A DNA stretch of 6,243 bases from Bacteroidales bacterium (GCA_003506275.1 DOBD01000076.1:1-6243); one strand, 5' to 3'; positions 1-6,060 are shown, counted from the first letter of the stretch. Notes: a model not told the origin generated them from the letters alone. Numbers and translations: made by a program.

Positions 1-207
1 CAGGAACGCATGACCACCCAGATCAAGGAGTGCATTCAGGAAACACTCAACCCGCTTGGCGTCATGGTCGTGATCGAGGCGCAGCACCTGTGTATGCAGA
101 TGCGTGGTGTGGAAAAGCAGAATTCCATCACCACGACATCCGATTTCACAGGGGCTTTCCAGCAAGCCAAAACCCGCGAGGAGTTTATCAGTTTGATTCG
201 AAAATAA
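1..207 (+). CDS. folE: GTP cyclohydrolase I, C-terminal end (partial)
   Basis: This is the last 68 codons of a gene whose start lies left of the window; the frame is open from base 1 and stops with TAA at 205-207. The family converts GTP to 7,8-dihydroneopterin triphosphate in the cytoplasm, the first step toward folate and pterins. The visible part matches the family's C-terminal signature: QER near the start, NPLGV, then [18 protein letters not shown], a TTTS run, and an FxxLIR-type end. The Cys encoded at 91-93 in HLC corresponds to the zinc-binding Cys181 of E. coli FolE, and the His two residues before it to a catalytic histidine. The RGVEKQNS form is the usual bacterial type rather than the E. 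coli variant. Its stop is only 5 nt from the stop of the opposing peptidase gene. I see no terminator between them. The identification is firm; only the 3' part can be judged. Confidence 0.95.
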   Translation, partial: QERMTTQIKECIQETLNPLGVMVVIEAQHLCMQMRGVEKQNSITTTSDFTGAFQQAKTREEFISLIRK

Positions 208-212
208 GTCGG

Positions 213-1868
213 TTATTGGGCTTGTTTCTTGGTGGTAATCATGATTACCCCGCTGTCAGTGTTTTTACCGTGAATTTGTTCGGCGGCCTTGCCTTTTAGA
301 ACAACCACCGATTCTATTTCTTCAGCACTCAACCCTATTATTTTGAGAATGTCCGTTTCCGAAGCATTTTTCAAATCAGCCCCTTCCACCTGGTAACGTA
401 CGTTGTCCACAACGATCAACGGGAGTTCCTTGTTGATTGTCGCATTGTTGACCGTGGTCGATTGGCCGTTAACGAGCTTAACCAGGATGGTTGTTGCGGG
501 TGTAGGCGTTTCGTTATGGATTTTGAACACGATGGGGATGGTGTAGAAAACGGGCACATTCCTTCCATCCTGACGGCCTGGTTTCCATCTGGGCATGGCT
601 TTCACCACCCGAATGGCTTCTGCATCACAGGTTTCATTGAACGGACGGATGGCTTCCACGTTCGTGATATTTCCCTCCTTGTCGACGACAAAACGGATAA
701 TGGAGCGACCCTGAATGCCATTTTCCATGGCTTTTGCGGGATAGCGCAGGTTTTTACTGACATAGTCAACCAAGGCAGCCTCACCGCCAGGGAATTGAGG
801 CATTTCTTCGACCATCGTCAACGGCTTTTCTTCCTTCGCACTGCCTTTCTGGTCGTTTTGAGCCAATTGTTCATCAGGGACATCCTTCACGATGACTTTT
901 GTGACCACGGGTGGTTGGTCTGTCTGAGGTGCGGGTGGTGCGGAAATACGGCTGCTTTTTACTGTGATTTCAGTCAGTTCGTCGGCGGCAGTGTTCAGCG
1001 TTTCCAGCCCCCAAGCCTGGGCGGCCAGCAAGAAGAAGGCGAAGAGCGGGATAGACAGGGCGTACTTGGTCAGCCCCATCAAAGAGGTTTTTTGTTTGTT
1101 CATCATGATGATGCGTTTTTTAAGGTGAATGACGTTGAAATGGTTGGCCATCTGCACCGTGCTCTCCTGGCTGGACAGGCGTAACAAATGGTATTGATAC
1201 GATTGTGTGTTGTATCCGGCTTTCAGGACTTCCCTATCGGCTAGGTATTCGAGGTTTTCCCGTAGGCTCCGCCTGAGCAACCAGGCAAAGGGATTGATCC
1301 AAAACAGGATACAGACTGCCTCTGCCAACAGTACGTCCAAGCTGTGGCGTTGCTTGATGTGTGCCTGCTCGTGCCTGATGATTTCATCCAGATCCCTGCT
1401 TGAGCAACTGTCGGTGTTGACAAAAATCCACCGCATAAACGAGAAGGGGGCTTGACCGGCTGGTAGCGTTACCACTTCGACACCGTGATGGATTTCGCGT
1501 CCTCCCTTTGTAACGATGCGGGCCAGGACGACCAATTGCCAACAAAATTTGATCAACAAAAACGCAGCAACCAACGCGTAACCCCCAATCAGTAATTCGA
1601 ACAGGTTGAGCGTGGATGATTCAGGGGTGATGACGATCTCGGGCAGGGTGGTATCCAGTGTTCGAATCAGTGCGACTATGGGCTGTTGATGTCCTAATAA
1701 GCGTGTCAGGTCAATGAACGGGAAAGCCAGGGTGAACAGGTACGTAATCAGAAAGGCGGCCCGTTTTTGTTTGAAAAACGTGTCTTTGTGCAACAGCAAC
1801 CGGTAGAAGAGGTAGAAGGCGGCTAATGCCAGGTTGACTTCCAGAAAATAGGTCATCGGGGTTGTCAT
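213..1868 (-). CDS. M56 (BlaR1/MecR1-like) membrane metallopeptidase with TonB_C and plug-like C-terminus
   Basis: A 551-residue inner-membrane protein. Hydrophobic segments lie at about 6-26, 36-56, 86-116 and 268-288, with another apolar stretch at 184-198. The zinc protease motif HEQAH is at 166-170 (bases 1359-1373), followed by ENLEYLAD at 204-211, where Glu207 is the likely third zinc ligand. Both sit in the loop before the last membrane segment, as in BlaR1. After that segment comes a Pro-rich linker (about 310-345), a TonB_C domain (about 355-450, with MPQFPGGEAAL and a YTIPIVFKI end), and a tail at about 480-547 with PLIVVDNV, EEIESVVVLKG and SGVIMITTKK, which resembles the plug signature of SusC/RagA receptors. 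There is no penicillin-binding sensor domain. It starts 2 nt after the repressor gene, so the two are surely co-transcribed. Classical family members cleave, or trigger cleavage of, their partner repressor after sensing a periplasmic signal; the signal here is unknown. The start fits the family's usual N-terminus. Confidence 0.9.
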   Translation of the reverse strand: MTTPMTYFLEVNLALAAFYLFYRLLLHKDTFFKQKRAAFLITYLFTLAFPFIDLTRLLGHQQPIVALIRTLDTTLPEIVITPESSTLNLFELLIGGYALVAAFLLIKFCWQLVVLARIVTKGGREIHHGVEVVTLPAGQAPFSFMRWIFVNTDSCSSRDLDEIIRHEQAHIKQRHSLDVLLAEAVCILFWINPFAWLLRRSLRENLEYLADREVLKAGYNTQSYQYHLLRLSSQESTVQMANHFNVIHLKKRIIMMNKQKTSLMGLTKYALSIPLFAFFLLAAQAWGLETLNTAADELTEITVKSSRISAPPAPQTDQPPVVTKVIVKDVPDEQLAQNDQKGSAKEEKPLTMVEEMPQFPGGEAALVDYVSKNLRYPAKAMENGIQGRSIIRFVVDKEGNITNVEAIRPFNETCDAEAIRVVKAMPRWKPGRQDGRNVPVFYTIPIVFKIHNETPTPATTILVKLVNGQSTTVNNATINKELPLIVVDNVRYQVEGADLKNASETDILKIIGLSAEEIESVVVLKGKAAEQIHGKNTDSGVIMITTKKQAQ

Positions 1869-1870
1869 GG

Positions 1871-2236
1871 CTAGCGGGTTTTGTCGGTTTCAATCAAACG
1901 GATGATGGCTTTGAGATCCTCGGCCGAGATTTTTTGTTTTTTGGCAAAAAAGGTGACCAGGTTTTGGTAGGAATCGTCAAAGTAGGTGCTCACGATACCG
2001 GACAAATGCCGTGATGTATACTCTTCCTCACTGATGCGGGGTTTATACACGTAGGTGTTGCCCACCAATCTGGCATCCAGGTAGCCTTTACGCTGCAGGT
2101 TTTTGATGATGGAGGCCAGGGTGGTGTAGGGGGGCTTGGGATCAGGGTAGCGTTCCAGGTATGTTTTGATGACCTCTTCGCCTGTGGACCAAACGATGCG
2201 CATGGCCTCTTCTTCCTGTGGGGTTAACTTTTCCAT
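1871..2236 (-). CDS. BlaI/MecI/CopY-family transcriptional repressor
   Basis: A 121-residue protein, the usual family length. Residues 1-70 form the winged helix: LTPQEEEAMRIVW is the conserved opening, PPYTTLASIIKNLQRKGYL (36-53) covers the recognition helix, and VGNTYVYKPRIS is the wing. Residues 72-121 form the dimerisation region (SRHLSGIVSTYFDD, NLVTFFAKK, SAEDLKAII). In S. aureus BlaI and MecI the inactivating cut falls between Asn101 and Phe102; the equivalent place here appears to be Phe96-Phe97. The ATG at 2234-2236 was chosen because family similarity begins exactly there and a promoter lies just upstream. The frame stays open to 2332, but that extension would run through the promoter. 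The gene ends 2 nt before the peptidase ATG. It probably represses its own promoter through the inverted repeats at 2248-2281. The family is certain; the regulon is not visible. Confidence 0.93.
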   Translation of the reverse strand: MEKLTPQEEEAMRIVWSTGEEVIKTYLERYPDPKPPYTTLASIIKNLQRKGYLDARLVGNTYVYKPRISEEEYTSRHLSGIVSTYFDDSYQNLVTFFAKKQKISAEDLKAIIRLIETDKTR

Positions 2237-2247
2237 GGTTAGTGAAT

Positions 2248-2262
2248 TACGATGATATCGCA
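2248..2262. promoter_or_regulatory. Candidate repressor operator B
   Basis: TACGA-TGATA-TCGCA, the same 15-bp pattern as site A with one mismatch in the outer arm. Its centre is 19 bp from the centre of site A, just under two helical turns. It overlaps the expected transcription start, on the other side of the -7 box from site A. Two dimers could therefore flank the -7 box. It is weaker evidence alone than as a pair with site A. Confidence 0.45.
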
Positions 2263-2290
2263 AAGCTACGAAAAAATCGTAGATAGCAAA
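2261..2290 (-). promoter_or_regulatory. Bacteroidota-type promoter of the repressor-peptidase operon
   Basis: Read on the - strand, TAGCTTTG (2261-2268) matches the TAnnTTTG -7 box of Bacteroidota sigma factor promoters exactly. A TTTG at 2287-2290 lies 18 nt upstream, close to the usual -33 box spacing. Transcription would start near 2253, giving a leader of under 20 nt before the ATG at 2236, with no Shine-Dalgarno sequence. The match to both boxes is seen directly; activity is inferred. Confidence 0.65.
2267..2281. promoter_or_regulatory. Candidate repressor operator A
   Basis: A perfect inverted repeat, TACGA-AAAAA-TCGTA, extended by one more pair (C/G) to 2266-2282. It lies between the -33 and -7 boxes of the repressor promoter and touches the -7 box. 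BlaI/MecI proteins bind as dimers to short dyads built on TACA/TGTA; this site has a comparable TAC...GTA outline. Binding by the adjacent repressor is inferred from position and symmetry. Confidence 0.55.
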
Positions 2291-2330
2291 AATCCTTGAC
2301 AAAAAAGGAGCCCTTGTAACATTAATTAAC

Positions 2331-2393
2331 ATTCGTCCATAAACGAACGACCCCTTAGTTCTATGCTAAGGGGTCGTTCGTTTATGGACGAAT
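2331..2393 (-). terminator. Long perfect stem-loop closing the DUF349-TonB_C unit
   Basis: Two 28-nt arms (2331-2358 and 2366-2393) are exact reverse complements, separated by a 7-nt loop (TTCTATG on the + strand). The structure begins 18 nt after the stop codon of the TonB_C gene and ends before the repressor promoter, the right place for a transcription terminator. The inner half is GC-richer (CCCCTTAG/CTAAGGGG) and the outer half AT-richer. On the - strand it is followed by an AT-rich stretch (GTTAATTAATG) rather than a clean T run, so classical intrinsic termination is not certain. The arms are unusually long and perfect for a terminator. Confidence 0.7.
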
Positions 2394-2411
2394 CAGCATC
2401 AAGTACGTTGT

Positions 2412-2933
2412 TTATCTCATAAATCTAAAGGAAATGGGTACCGTGTAATACACAGAAACAGGCCTGCCTTTATCTTTACCGGGTATCCAATTGGGCATGC
2501 CACTAATCACCTTGAGGGCTTCAAAGTCACAAGCGGGGTGAAGGCTCCGTATCACCTTGGCATCTCCCACCTTGCCCTTTTCATCCACGACAAACCGCAC
2601 AATCACAAAGCCTTCAACCCTAGCATTCTTTGCAGCTACTGGGAATTTTATGTTTTTGGAGATGTATTTGATCATGGCTGATTCGCCTCCCTTGAAGCAC
2701 GGCATTTCATCGGCCATCATCAGAACTTTTCTTTCCGATTCAGGAGCCGGTGTATCCTGGGTGACTACCGTCGTGCTGTCGTTGCTTTGGTTAACATTGG
2801 CTTGCTTAATGGCGGTCGAATCGATCAATACCTGACTCCATCCCTTGGTACTCAGAAGGAGTAAGACGAGTAAGGGTATGGCTAAAGCAAACCTTATCCA
2901 CTCTGCTCGTGGTGTTTGTTGCGTGATTTTCAT
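2412..2933 (-). CDS. Small TonB C-terminal domain protein, membrane-anchored or secreted
   Basis: A 173-residue protein counted from the ATG at 2931-2933. Residues 14-34 are one hydrophobic segment (IRFALAIPLLVLLLLSTKGW) after a basic start; it could be an anchor or a signal peptide cut near WSQ. A low-complexity Ser/Thr/Gln-rich linker follows (about 36-68), then TonB_C at about 74-172 (EMPCFKGGESA, IVRFVVDEKG, YYTVPISFRF). TonB_C normally contacts outer-membrane receptors in the periplasm. The SxxxH-type N-terminal helix that couples TonB to ExbB/ExbD is not apparent, and no exbB/exbD lies nearby, so a true energy-transducing role is doubtful. By hand alignment about 45 of roughly 100 TonB_C positions are identical to the neighbouring M56 protein. 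The gene starts 13 nt after the DUF349 stop, so the two probably share a transcript. A TTG at 2940-2942 is a possible but less likely start. Confidence 0.85.
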   Translation of the reverse strand: MKITQQTPRAEWIRFALAIPLLVLLLLSTKGWSQVLIDSTAIKQANVNQSNDSTTVVTQDTPAPESERKVLMMADEMPCFKGGESAMIKYISKNIKFPVAAKNARVEGFVIVRFVVDEKGKVGDAKVIRSLHPACDFEALKVISGMPNWIPGKDKGRPVSVYYTVPISFRFMR

Positions 2934-2946
2934 GGAAAACAAACCA

Positions 2947-4989
2947 TTACAATTGTTCGTCGATCTGTTTGATTTTCTTGTAAATCTGATCGCGCTCTTC
3001 TTTCAGTGCCTCAATCTTCTGAGTGATTTCCTTAAGCAAGCCGTCGCCTGAAGATTTTGACATCGTGAAGAAGCCGATGTTGTTTTCTGCCGTCTTGATT
3101 TCAGTACTCAAGCTGTCAAACTGACGCAGCAGGCGCTCCCTTTCGTGCAAAACCTTGCCTTGACCCTTGCCGGAATTATCGTCCGCGTTGTGTTGGTATT
3201 TTGTTCGGCGGGTATCGCGGCTGTTGAAACGGTGATAGATGGCGTCTATCGCTTCGTGCCAGTCTTTGTAAATGGCGTCTTTTTCCTTAAAGGGAACGTG
3301 CCCGATGGCATTCCAACGAGCTGTCATGTCTTTATAGGCGTTTTGAGCCTCCTCCTCCGAAAGATCCGAAGGTAATTGCTTCACCTCATCGATCAAGGCG
3401 CGTTTGGCTTCCAGATTTTTGGCTTCTTCGCTCTTCTGAGCCGGTGCGTTCTTTTCCTTTTGTTCAAAGAAGTAGTCACAGGCTGCGATGAAGCGCTTCC
3501 AAATCGTATCGGACATTTTCTTCGGTACGGAACCGATGGTTTTCCATTCCTTCTGGATGCGGATCAGTGCATCGGCCGTGGCTTTCCAATCAGTGCTGTC
3601 CTTAAGGGCTTCAGCCTTCTCACAGAGTGCCTTTTTCTTTTCCAGGTTTTGGTTTAATACCTCTTTGGCGGCTTTGTAGAAGTCACTCTTATGACGGAAG
3701 AAGGTGTCACAAGCTGCCCTGAAGCGTTCAAAAATTTTATTATTGACCTTCTTAGGGGCAAATCCGATGCTTTTCCACTGCTCCTGTAGTTGGATGACAG
3801 TTGCGGTCATCGTGTCCCAATCCTTATAAGAAAGCAACTTGGTATAGTCGATGGCTTCAACTTGTTCGCAGATGGCGGTTTTTTTGGCCAGGTTTTCGTT
3901 TTCGGTCAATTTCAACCGTTCGAAAAATTGCTGGTGGATTCTGTTGATTTGAGTGGAGGCGTTTTTGAATCGATTCCAGATATCCTCCCGGTATTCCCTG
4001 GCAACGGGACCTGTCTCGCGCCATTCTTCATGCAGTTTCTGGAGCTGCCTGAAGGCGACAACCACATCGGGCTCTTCGGCCAATTTCTCAGCGCTCTCGC
4101 ACAAGGTTGTCTTGATTTCCAGGTTTTTCTTGAAATCGTATTCCCTGAATTCGTTGTTGATTTTGAGCAAGTCGTAAAACCGCTCCACTTGTACCTGATA
4201 ATTTTTCCAGAGTTCGTTGACCTGATCCTGAGGAACAGGGCCTGTCTCTTTCCAGGTTTGCTGAAGCCGCCTGAATTCCGGCAATGTCCGACCTATGTCT
4301 TCCGTGCTTTCGGTCAACAGGCGGATATCTTCAATGATTGTCTTCTTCTTCTCCAGGTTTTGTGCGCGTTGCTTTTCCTGTTCGGCGTTATGTTCGGCTC
4401 GTTTCTCCCGCCAACTGTTCAGCAAGGCCTTGAATTCTTCTTCCAGGGGGTCATTTTCAGCCGCTTTGGCGCCCTCTGTTTCGGGTGCGACAGCCTCTGG
4501 TTCTTCGCCTTCTTCACGAGCATCGTCGGGATGCTCTACCTTGTGAAGACGGTAAAAGGCCTGTTTAAGGTAGTCGATGCGGTCTTTCTTGTCGTTGCCT
4601 GGTTGCTCAATTAAAGCCTTTAACTGATCGATGACGTCTTGCTTGGATAAAGGTACCGTGACGACGGGTTCAGCCTCTGCAACGGATTCAGCCTCAGCGA
4701 CAGGTTCAGCCTCGGCAATGGGTTCAGCCTCAGCGACAGGTTCAGCCTCAGGGGCAGGGGTGTCGATGGCGTCGGTCGCTTCAGGGTTGACTACTGTTTT
4801 CTTGGCCCTTGGTGCCCGTTTGGGCTTGGCCGCTGGCGCCACTTCCGGTTCTGTCGGTTGGGTTTCCGGTTCAACAGTTGAGGCTACTGTGTCCATTTGT
4901 TCAGCCGTTAGGTTGACGGCGTCGGTGAGAGTGTCATCCAACCCTGTCTTTTCCGGCAGGTTGTTGGTTTCTTGTTTGTCCATAGTCAT
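2947..4989 (-). CDS. DUF349 repeat protein with acidic repeat-bearing N-terminus
   Basis: A 680-residue, highly charged protein with no signal peptide or membrane segment, so presumably cytoplasmic. Residues 1-115 are low complexity: Glu/Pro/Ala-rich, with a basic patch KPKRAPRAKK (55-64) and five hexapeptide repeats of EAEPVA type (81-110). Residues about 205-590 hold five DUF349 units, each marked by W-x-x-x-G followed by a (V/A)P-type turn: WKETG (246), WRETG (323), WKSIG (405), WKTIG (482) and WNAIG (559). The tryptophans are spaced 77, 82, 77 and 77 residues apart. Residues about 613-680 are a predicted coiled coil ending KKIKQIDEQL. The biochemical role of DUF349 is not established, and I do not assign one. 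ATG 4987-4989 is used; the in-frame ATG at 4981-4983 (MDKQ) is equally plausible. The TonB_C gene follows 13 nt downstream. Confidence 0.9.
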   Translation of the reverse strand: MTMDKQETNNLPEKTGLDDTLTDAVNLTAEQMDTVASTVEPETQPTEPEVAPAAKPKRAPRAKKTVVNPEATDAIDTPAPEAEPVAEAEPIAEAEPVAEAESVAEAEPVVTVPLSKQDVIDQLKALIEQPGNDKKDRIDYLKQAFYRLHKVEHPDDAREEGEEPEAVAPETEGAKAAENDPLEEEFKALLNSWREKRAEHNAEQEKQRAQNLEKKKTIIEDIRLLTESTEDIGRTLPEFRRLQQTWKETGPVPQDQVNELWKNYQVQVERFYDLLKINNEFREYDFKKNLEIKTTLCESAEKLAEEPDVVVAFRQLQKLHEEWRETGPVAREYREDIWNRFKNASTQINRIHQQFFERLKLTENENLAKKTAICEQVEAIDYTKLLSYKDWDTMTATVIQLQEQWKSIGFAPKKVNNKIFERFRAACDTFFRHKSDFYKAAKEVLNQNLEKKKALCEKAEALKDSTDWKATADALIRIQKEWKTIGSVPKKMSDTIWKRFIAACDYFFEQKEKNAPAQKSEEAKNLEAKRALIDEVKQLPSDLSEEEAQNAYKDMTARWNAIGHVPFKEKDAIYKDWHEAIDAIYHRFNSRDTRRTKYQHNADDNSGKGQGKVLHERERLLRQFDSLSTEIKTAENNIGFFTMSKSSGDGLLKEITQKIEALKEERDQIYKKIKQIDEQL
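4667..4756. repeat. 18-bp tandem repeat, five copies, inside the DUF349 gene
   Basis: Five consecutive 18-bp units, each beginning GGTTCAGCCTC or GATTCAGCCTC on the + strand, start at 4667, 4685, 4703, 4721 and 4739. Units two and four differ at a single base. Because the unit length is a multiple of three, copy changes keep the frame and add or remove one EAEPVA hexapeptide. The DNA similarity exceeds what the peptide requires, which points to recent repeat expansion. Confidence 0.9.
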
Positions 4990-5004
4990 AACGTTGGTTT
5001 TCGC

Positions 5005-5019
5005 GCTTTTATAAAAAGC
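5005..5019. promoter_or_regulatory. Small inverted repeat in the leader of the DUF349 gene
   Basis: GCTTTT-ATA-AAAAGC is a perfect 15-bp dyad 15 nt upstream of the DUF349 ATG. A partial -7 box (TTAATTTG on the - strand, 5030-5037) lies just upstream, but no TTTG at proper -33 spacing was found. The dyad could sit in the 5' leader or be an operator. The dyad is certain; any function is speculative. Confidence 0.3.
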
Positions 5020-5083
5020 TGGTATCTCGCAAATTAAAGCAAAAGTTTTGGCAATGTCACCATGATAGTCGTGGTTTTTTCGT

Positions 5084-6022
5084 TCACAACCACTTCTTGC
5101 GCTTGAAAATAAGCAGGATAATGCCCGAGAAAAGAACCATCAGAAGCAGGGAAATCCAAAAGCCCCAATGCTTGTCAATGAAAGGCATGCCGGGGAAATT
5201 CTGGCCGAAGATGCTGGCTACCAGTGTGGGAGGCATGAAAATCACCGAAACGATGGTGAATATCTTGATGATTTTGTTTTGTTCGATGTTGACCAAACCA
5301 AGAAAGGTGTCTTGCAGGTAATCGAGGCGTTCAAAACTAAACTTGGCGTGTTCCACCAGGGAGTTGACGTCCCTAAGGACAATGGTCAACTTGGTGGTCA
5401 GCTCCTTGGGCAAGAGCTCACTTCGAAGCAGGTTGGAGAGAAGGCGTTGCTTTTCTATGATGTTTTGCCGGATTACCATGATTTGTTCCTGCAACTTGGT
5501 AATGTCCATCAGGACGTCCTCGTCTGCATCCCGGATGGAGTCACTTAGCTTGGTGATTTTGTCAATGACATCCTCGATTAAGTCGGCATCGCGTTCCACC
5601 CTTGTCTCGAGCAAGGCCACCAGTACGTGATAACCACTGGGGTAGTTACGGGGATTGGTGGCCAGCTTTTTCTGGGTTTCCATAAAGGTCGGCAGATCCT
5701 CGTTGTGGACTGTGACCAAAATATCGTTTTTCAGGATGAAGGATACCGTTTCCAATTCATAGCTGGGAAGCATGAAGTTGGCGTTGATGACCAACGAATC
5801 GGACGTCTCGATGTAGCGGGACGACATCTCGATCTCTTCCATTTCCTCTTCTTCCTGGATATAGATTTTCAGAAAGTCTTCCAATTGGTTTTCGACTTCC
5901 TCATCAACATCGTGCAAGTCTATCCAAAGAAAGTTGCCGATGGGGGTGCTTTTGAGAAAATCAAGGCTGCGACTGACCTTGATTCGTCCGTTGTCGTGAA
6001 AGAATAACTTGATTTCTGCCAT
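5084..6022 (-). CDS. corA: CorA-family divalent metal (Mg2+/Co2+) channel, GQN variant
   Basis: A 312-residue inner-membrane protein of normal CorA length. Residues 1-245 are the cytoplasmic part: an alpha/beta N-terminus, an acidic stretch (EEEEMEEIEM, 57-66), and long helices (about 140-250) forming the stalk. Two membrane helices sit at the end, about 251-271 and 287-306, followed by a basic tail (KRKKWL), as in CorA pentamers. The conserved pore-helix end MPPTLVASIFG is intact, but the signature that follows is Gly-Gln-Asn (273-275, bases 5198-5206) instead of Gly-Met-Asn. CorA passively takes up Mg2+ or Co2+; the ZntB branch of the superfamily shows GxN variation, so the ion preference here is open. 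The ATG at 6020-6022 gives the expected N-terminus. It lies 79 nt downstream of rsmA with no evident terminator between, and 94 nt upstream of the DUF349 gene. Confidence 0.92.
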   Translation of the reverse strand: MAEIKLFFHDNGRIKVSRSLDFLKSTPIGNFLWIDLHDVDEEVENQLEDFLKIYIQEEEEMEEIEMSSRYIETSDSLVINANFMLPSYELETVSFILKNDILVTVHNEDLPTFMETQKKLATNPRNYPSGYHVLVALLETRVERDADLIEDVIDKITKLSDSIRDADEDVLMDITKLQEQIMVIRQNIIEKQRLLSNLLRSELLPKELTTKLTIVLRDVNSLVEHAKFSFERLDYLQDTFLGLVNIEQNKIIKIFTIVSVIFMPPTLVASIFGQNFPGMPFIDKHWGFWISLLLMVLFSGIILLIFKRKKWL

Positions 6023-6025
6023 GGC

Positions 6026-6060
6026 GTTTGCTGGTTTGCTGCGTTATGTCTCTTAAGACA
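6026..6060. promoter_or_regulatory. Short direct and inverted repeats in the rsmA-corA gap
   Basis: Immediately before the corA start, GTTTGCTG occurs twice in tandem (6026-6033 and 6034-6041, + strand). Next to it, TGTCT-CTTA-AGACA (6047-6060) is a short inverted repeat. No TAnnTTTG promoter box was found in this 79-nt gap, so corA may be transcribed from upstream of rsmA. The repeats are seen directly; regulatory meaning is unproven. Confidence 0.25.

Noticed and set aside
462..1184. + strand open frame opposite the peptidase gene
   Set aside because: The opposing frame carries TonB_C and plug-like motifs; the + strand product is His/Cys/Phe-rich and resembles no family I know.
213..2236. 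A beta-lactam resistance locus (bla or mec regulatory pair)
   Set aside because: There is no penicillin-binding sensor domain on the peptidase and no beta-lactamase or PBP gene in the window; M56/BlaI pairs in Bacteroidota cannot be assumed to regulate resistance.
2237..2332. N-terminal extension of the repressor to an upstream ATG at 2332
   Set aside because: The extra residues have no family similarity, and the extension would cover the promoter, the operators and the edge of the stem-loop. The family start is at 2236.
2331..2393. Stem-loop as terminal inverted repeats of a mobile element
   Set aside because: The arms are separated by only 7 nt with no target-site duplication and no transposase nearby.
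2934..2942. TTG start for the TonB_C protein at 2940-2942
   Set aside because: An ATG three codons later gives a typical basic N-terminus before the hydrophobic segment, so the TTG is not needed.
3790..4614. Long + strand open frame opposite the DUF349 gene
   Set aside because: It is a shadow of a clearly coding - strand gene, rich in Phe, Leu and Cys, with no recognisable domain; the low stop frequency follows from the codon use of the real gene.
5059..5080. + strand hairpin ACCATGA-TAG-TCGTGGT followed by a T run, resembling an intrinsic terminator
   Set aside because: No + strand gene ends nearby; on the - strand the stem has a C-A mismatch and no T run, so it is unlikely to terminate corA. 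The stem needs a G-U pair and has a 3-nt loop.
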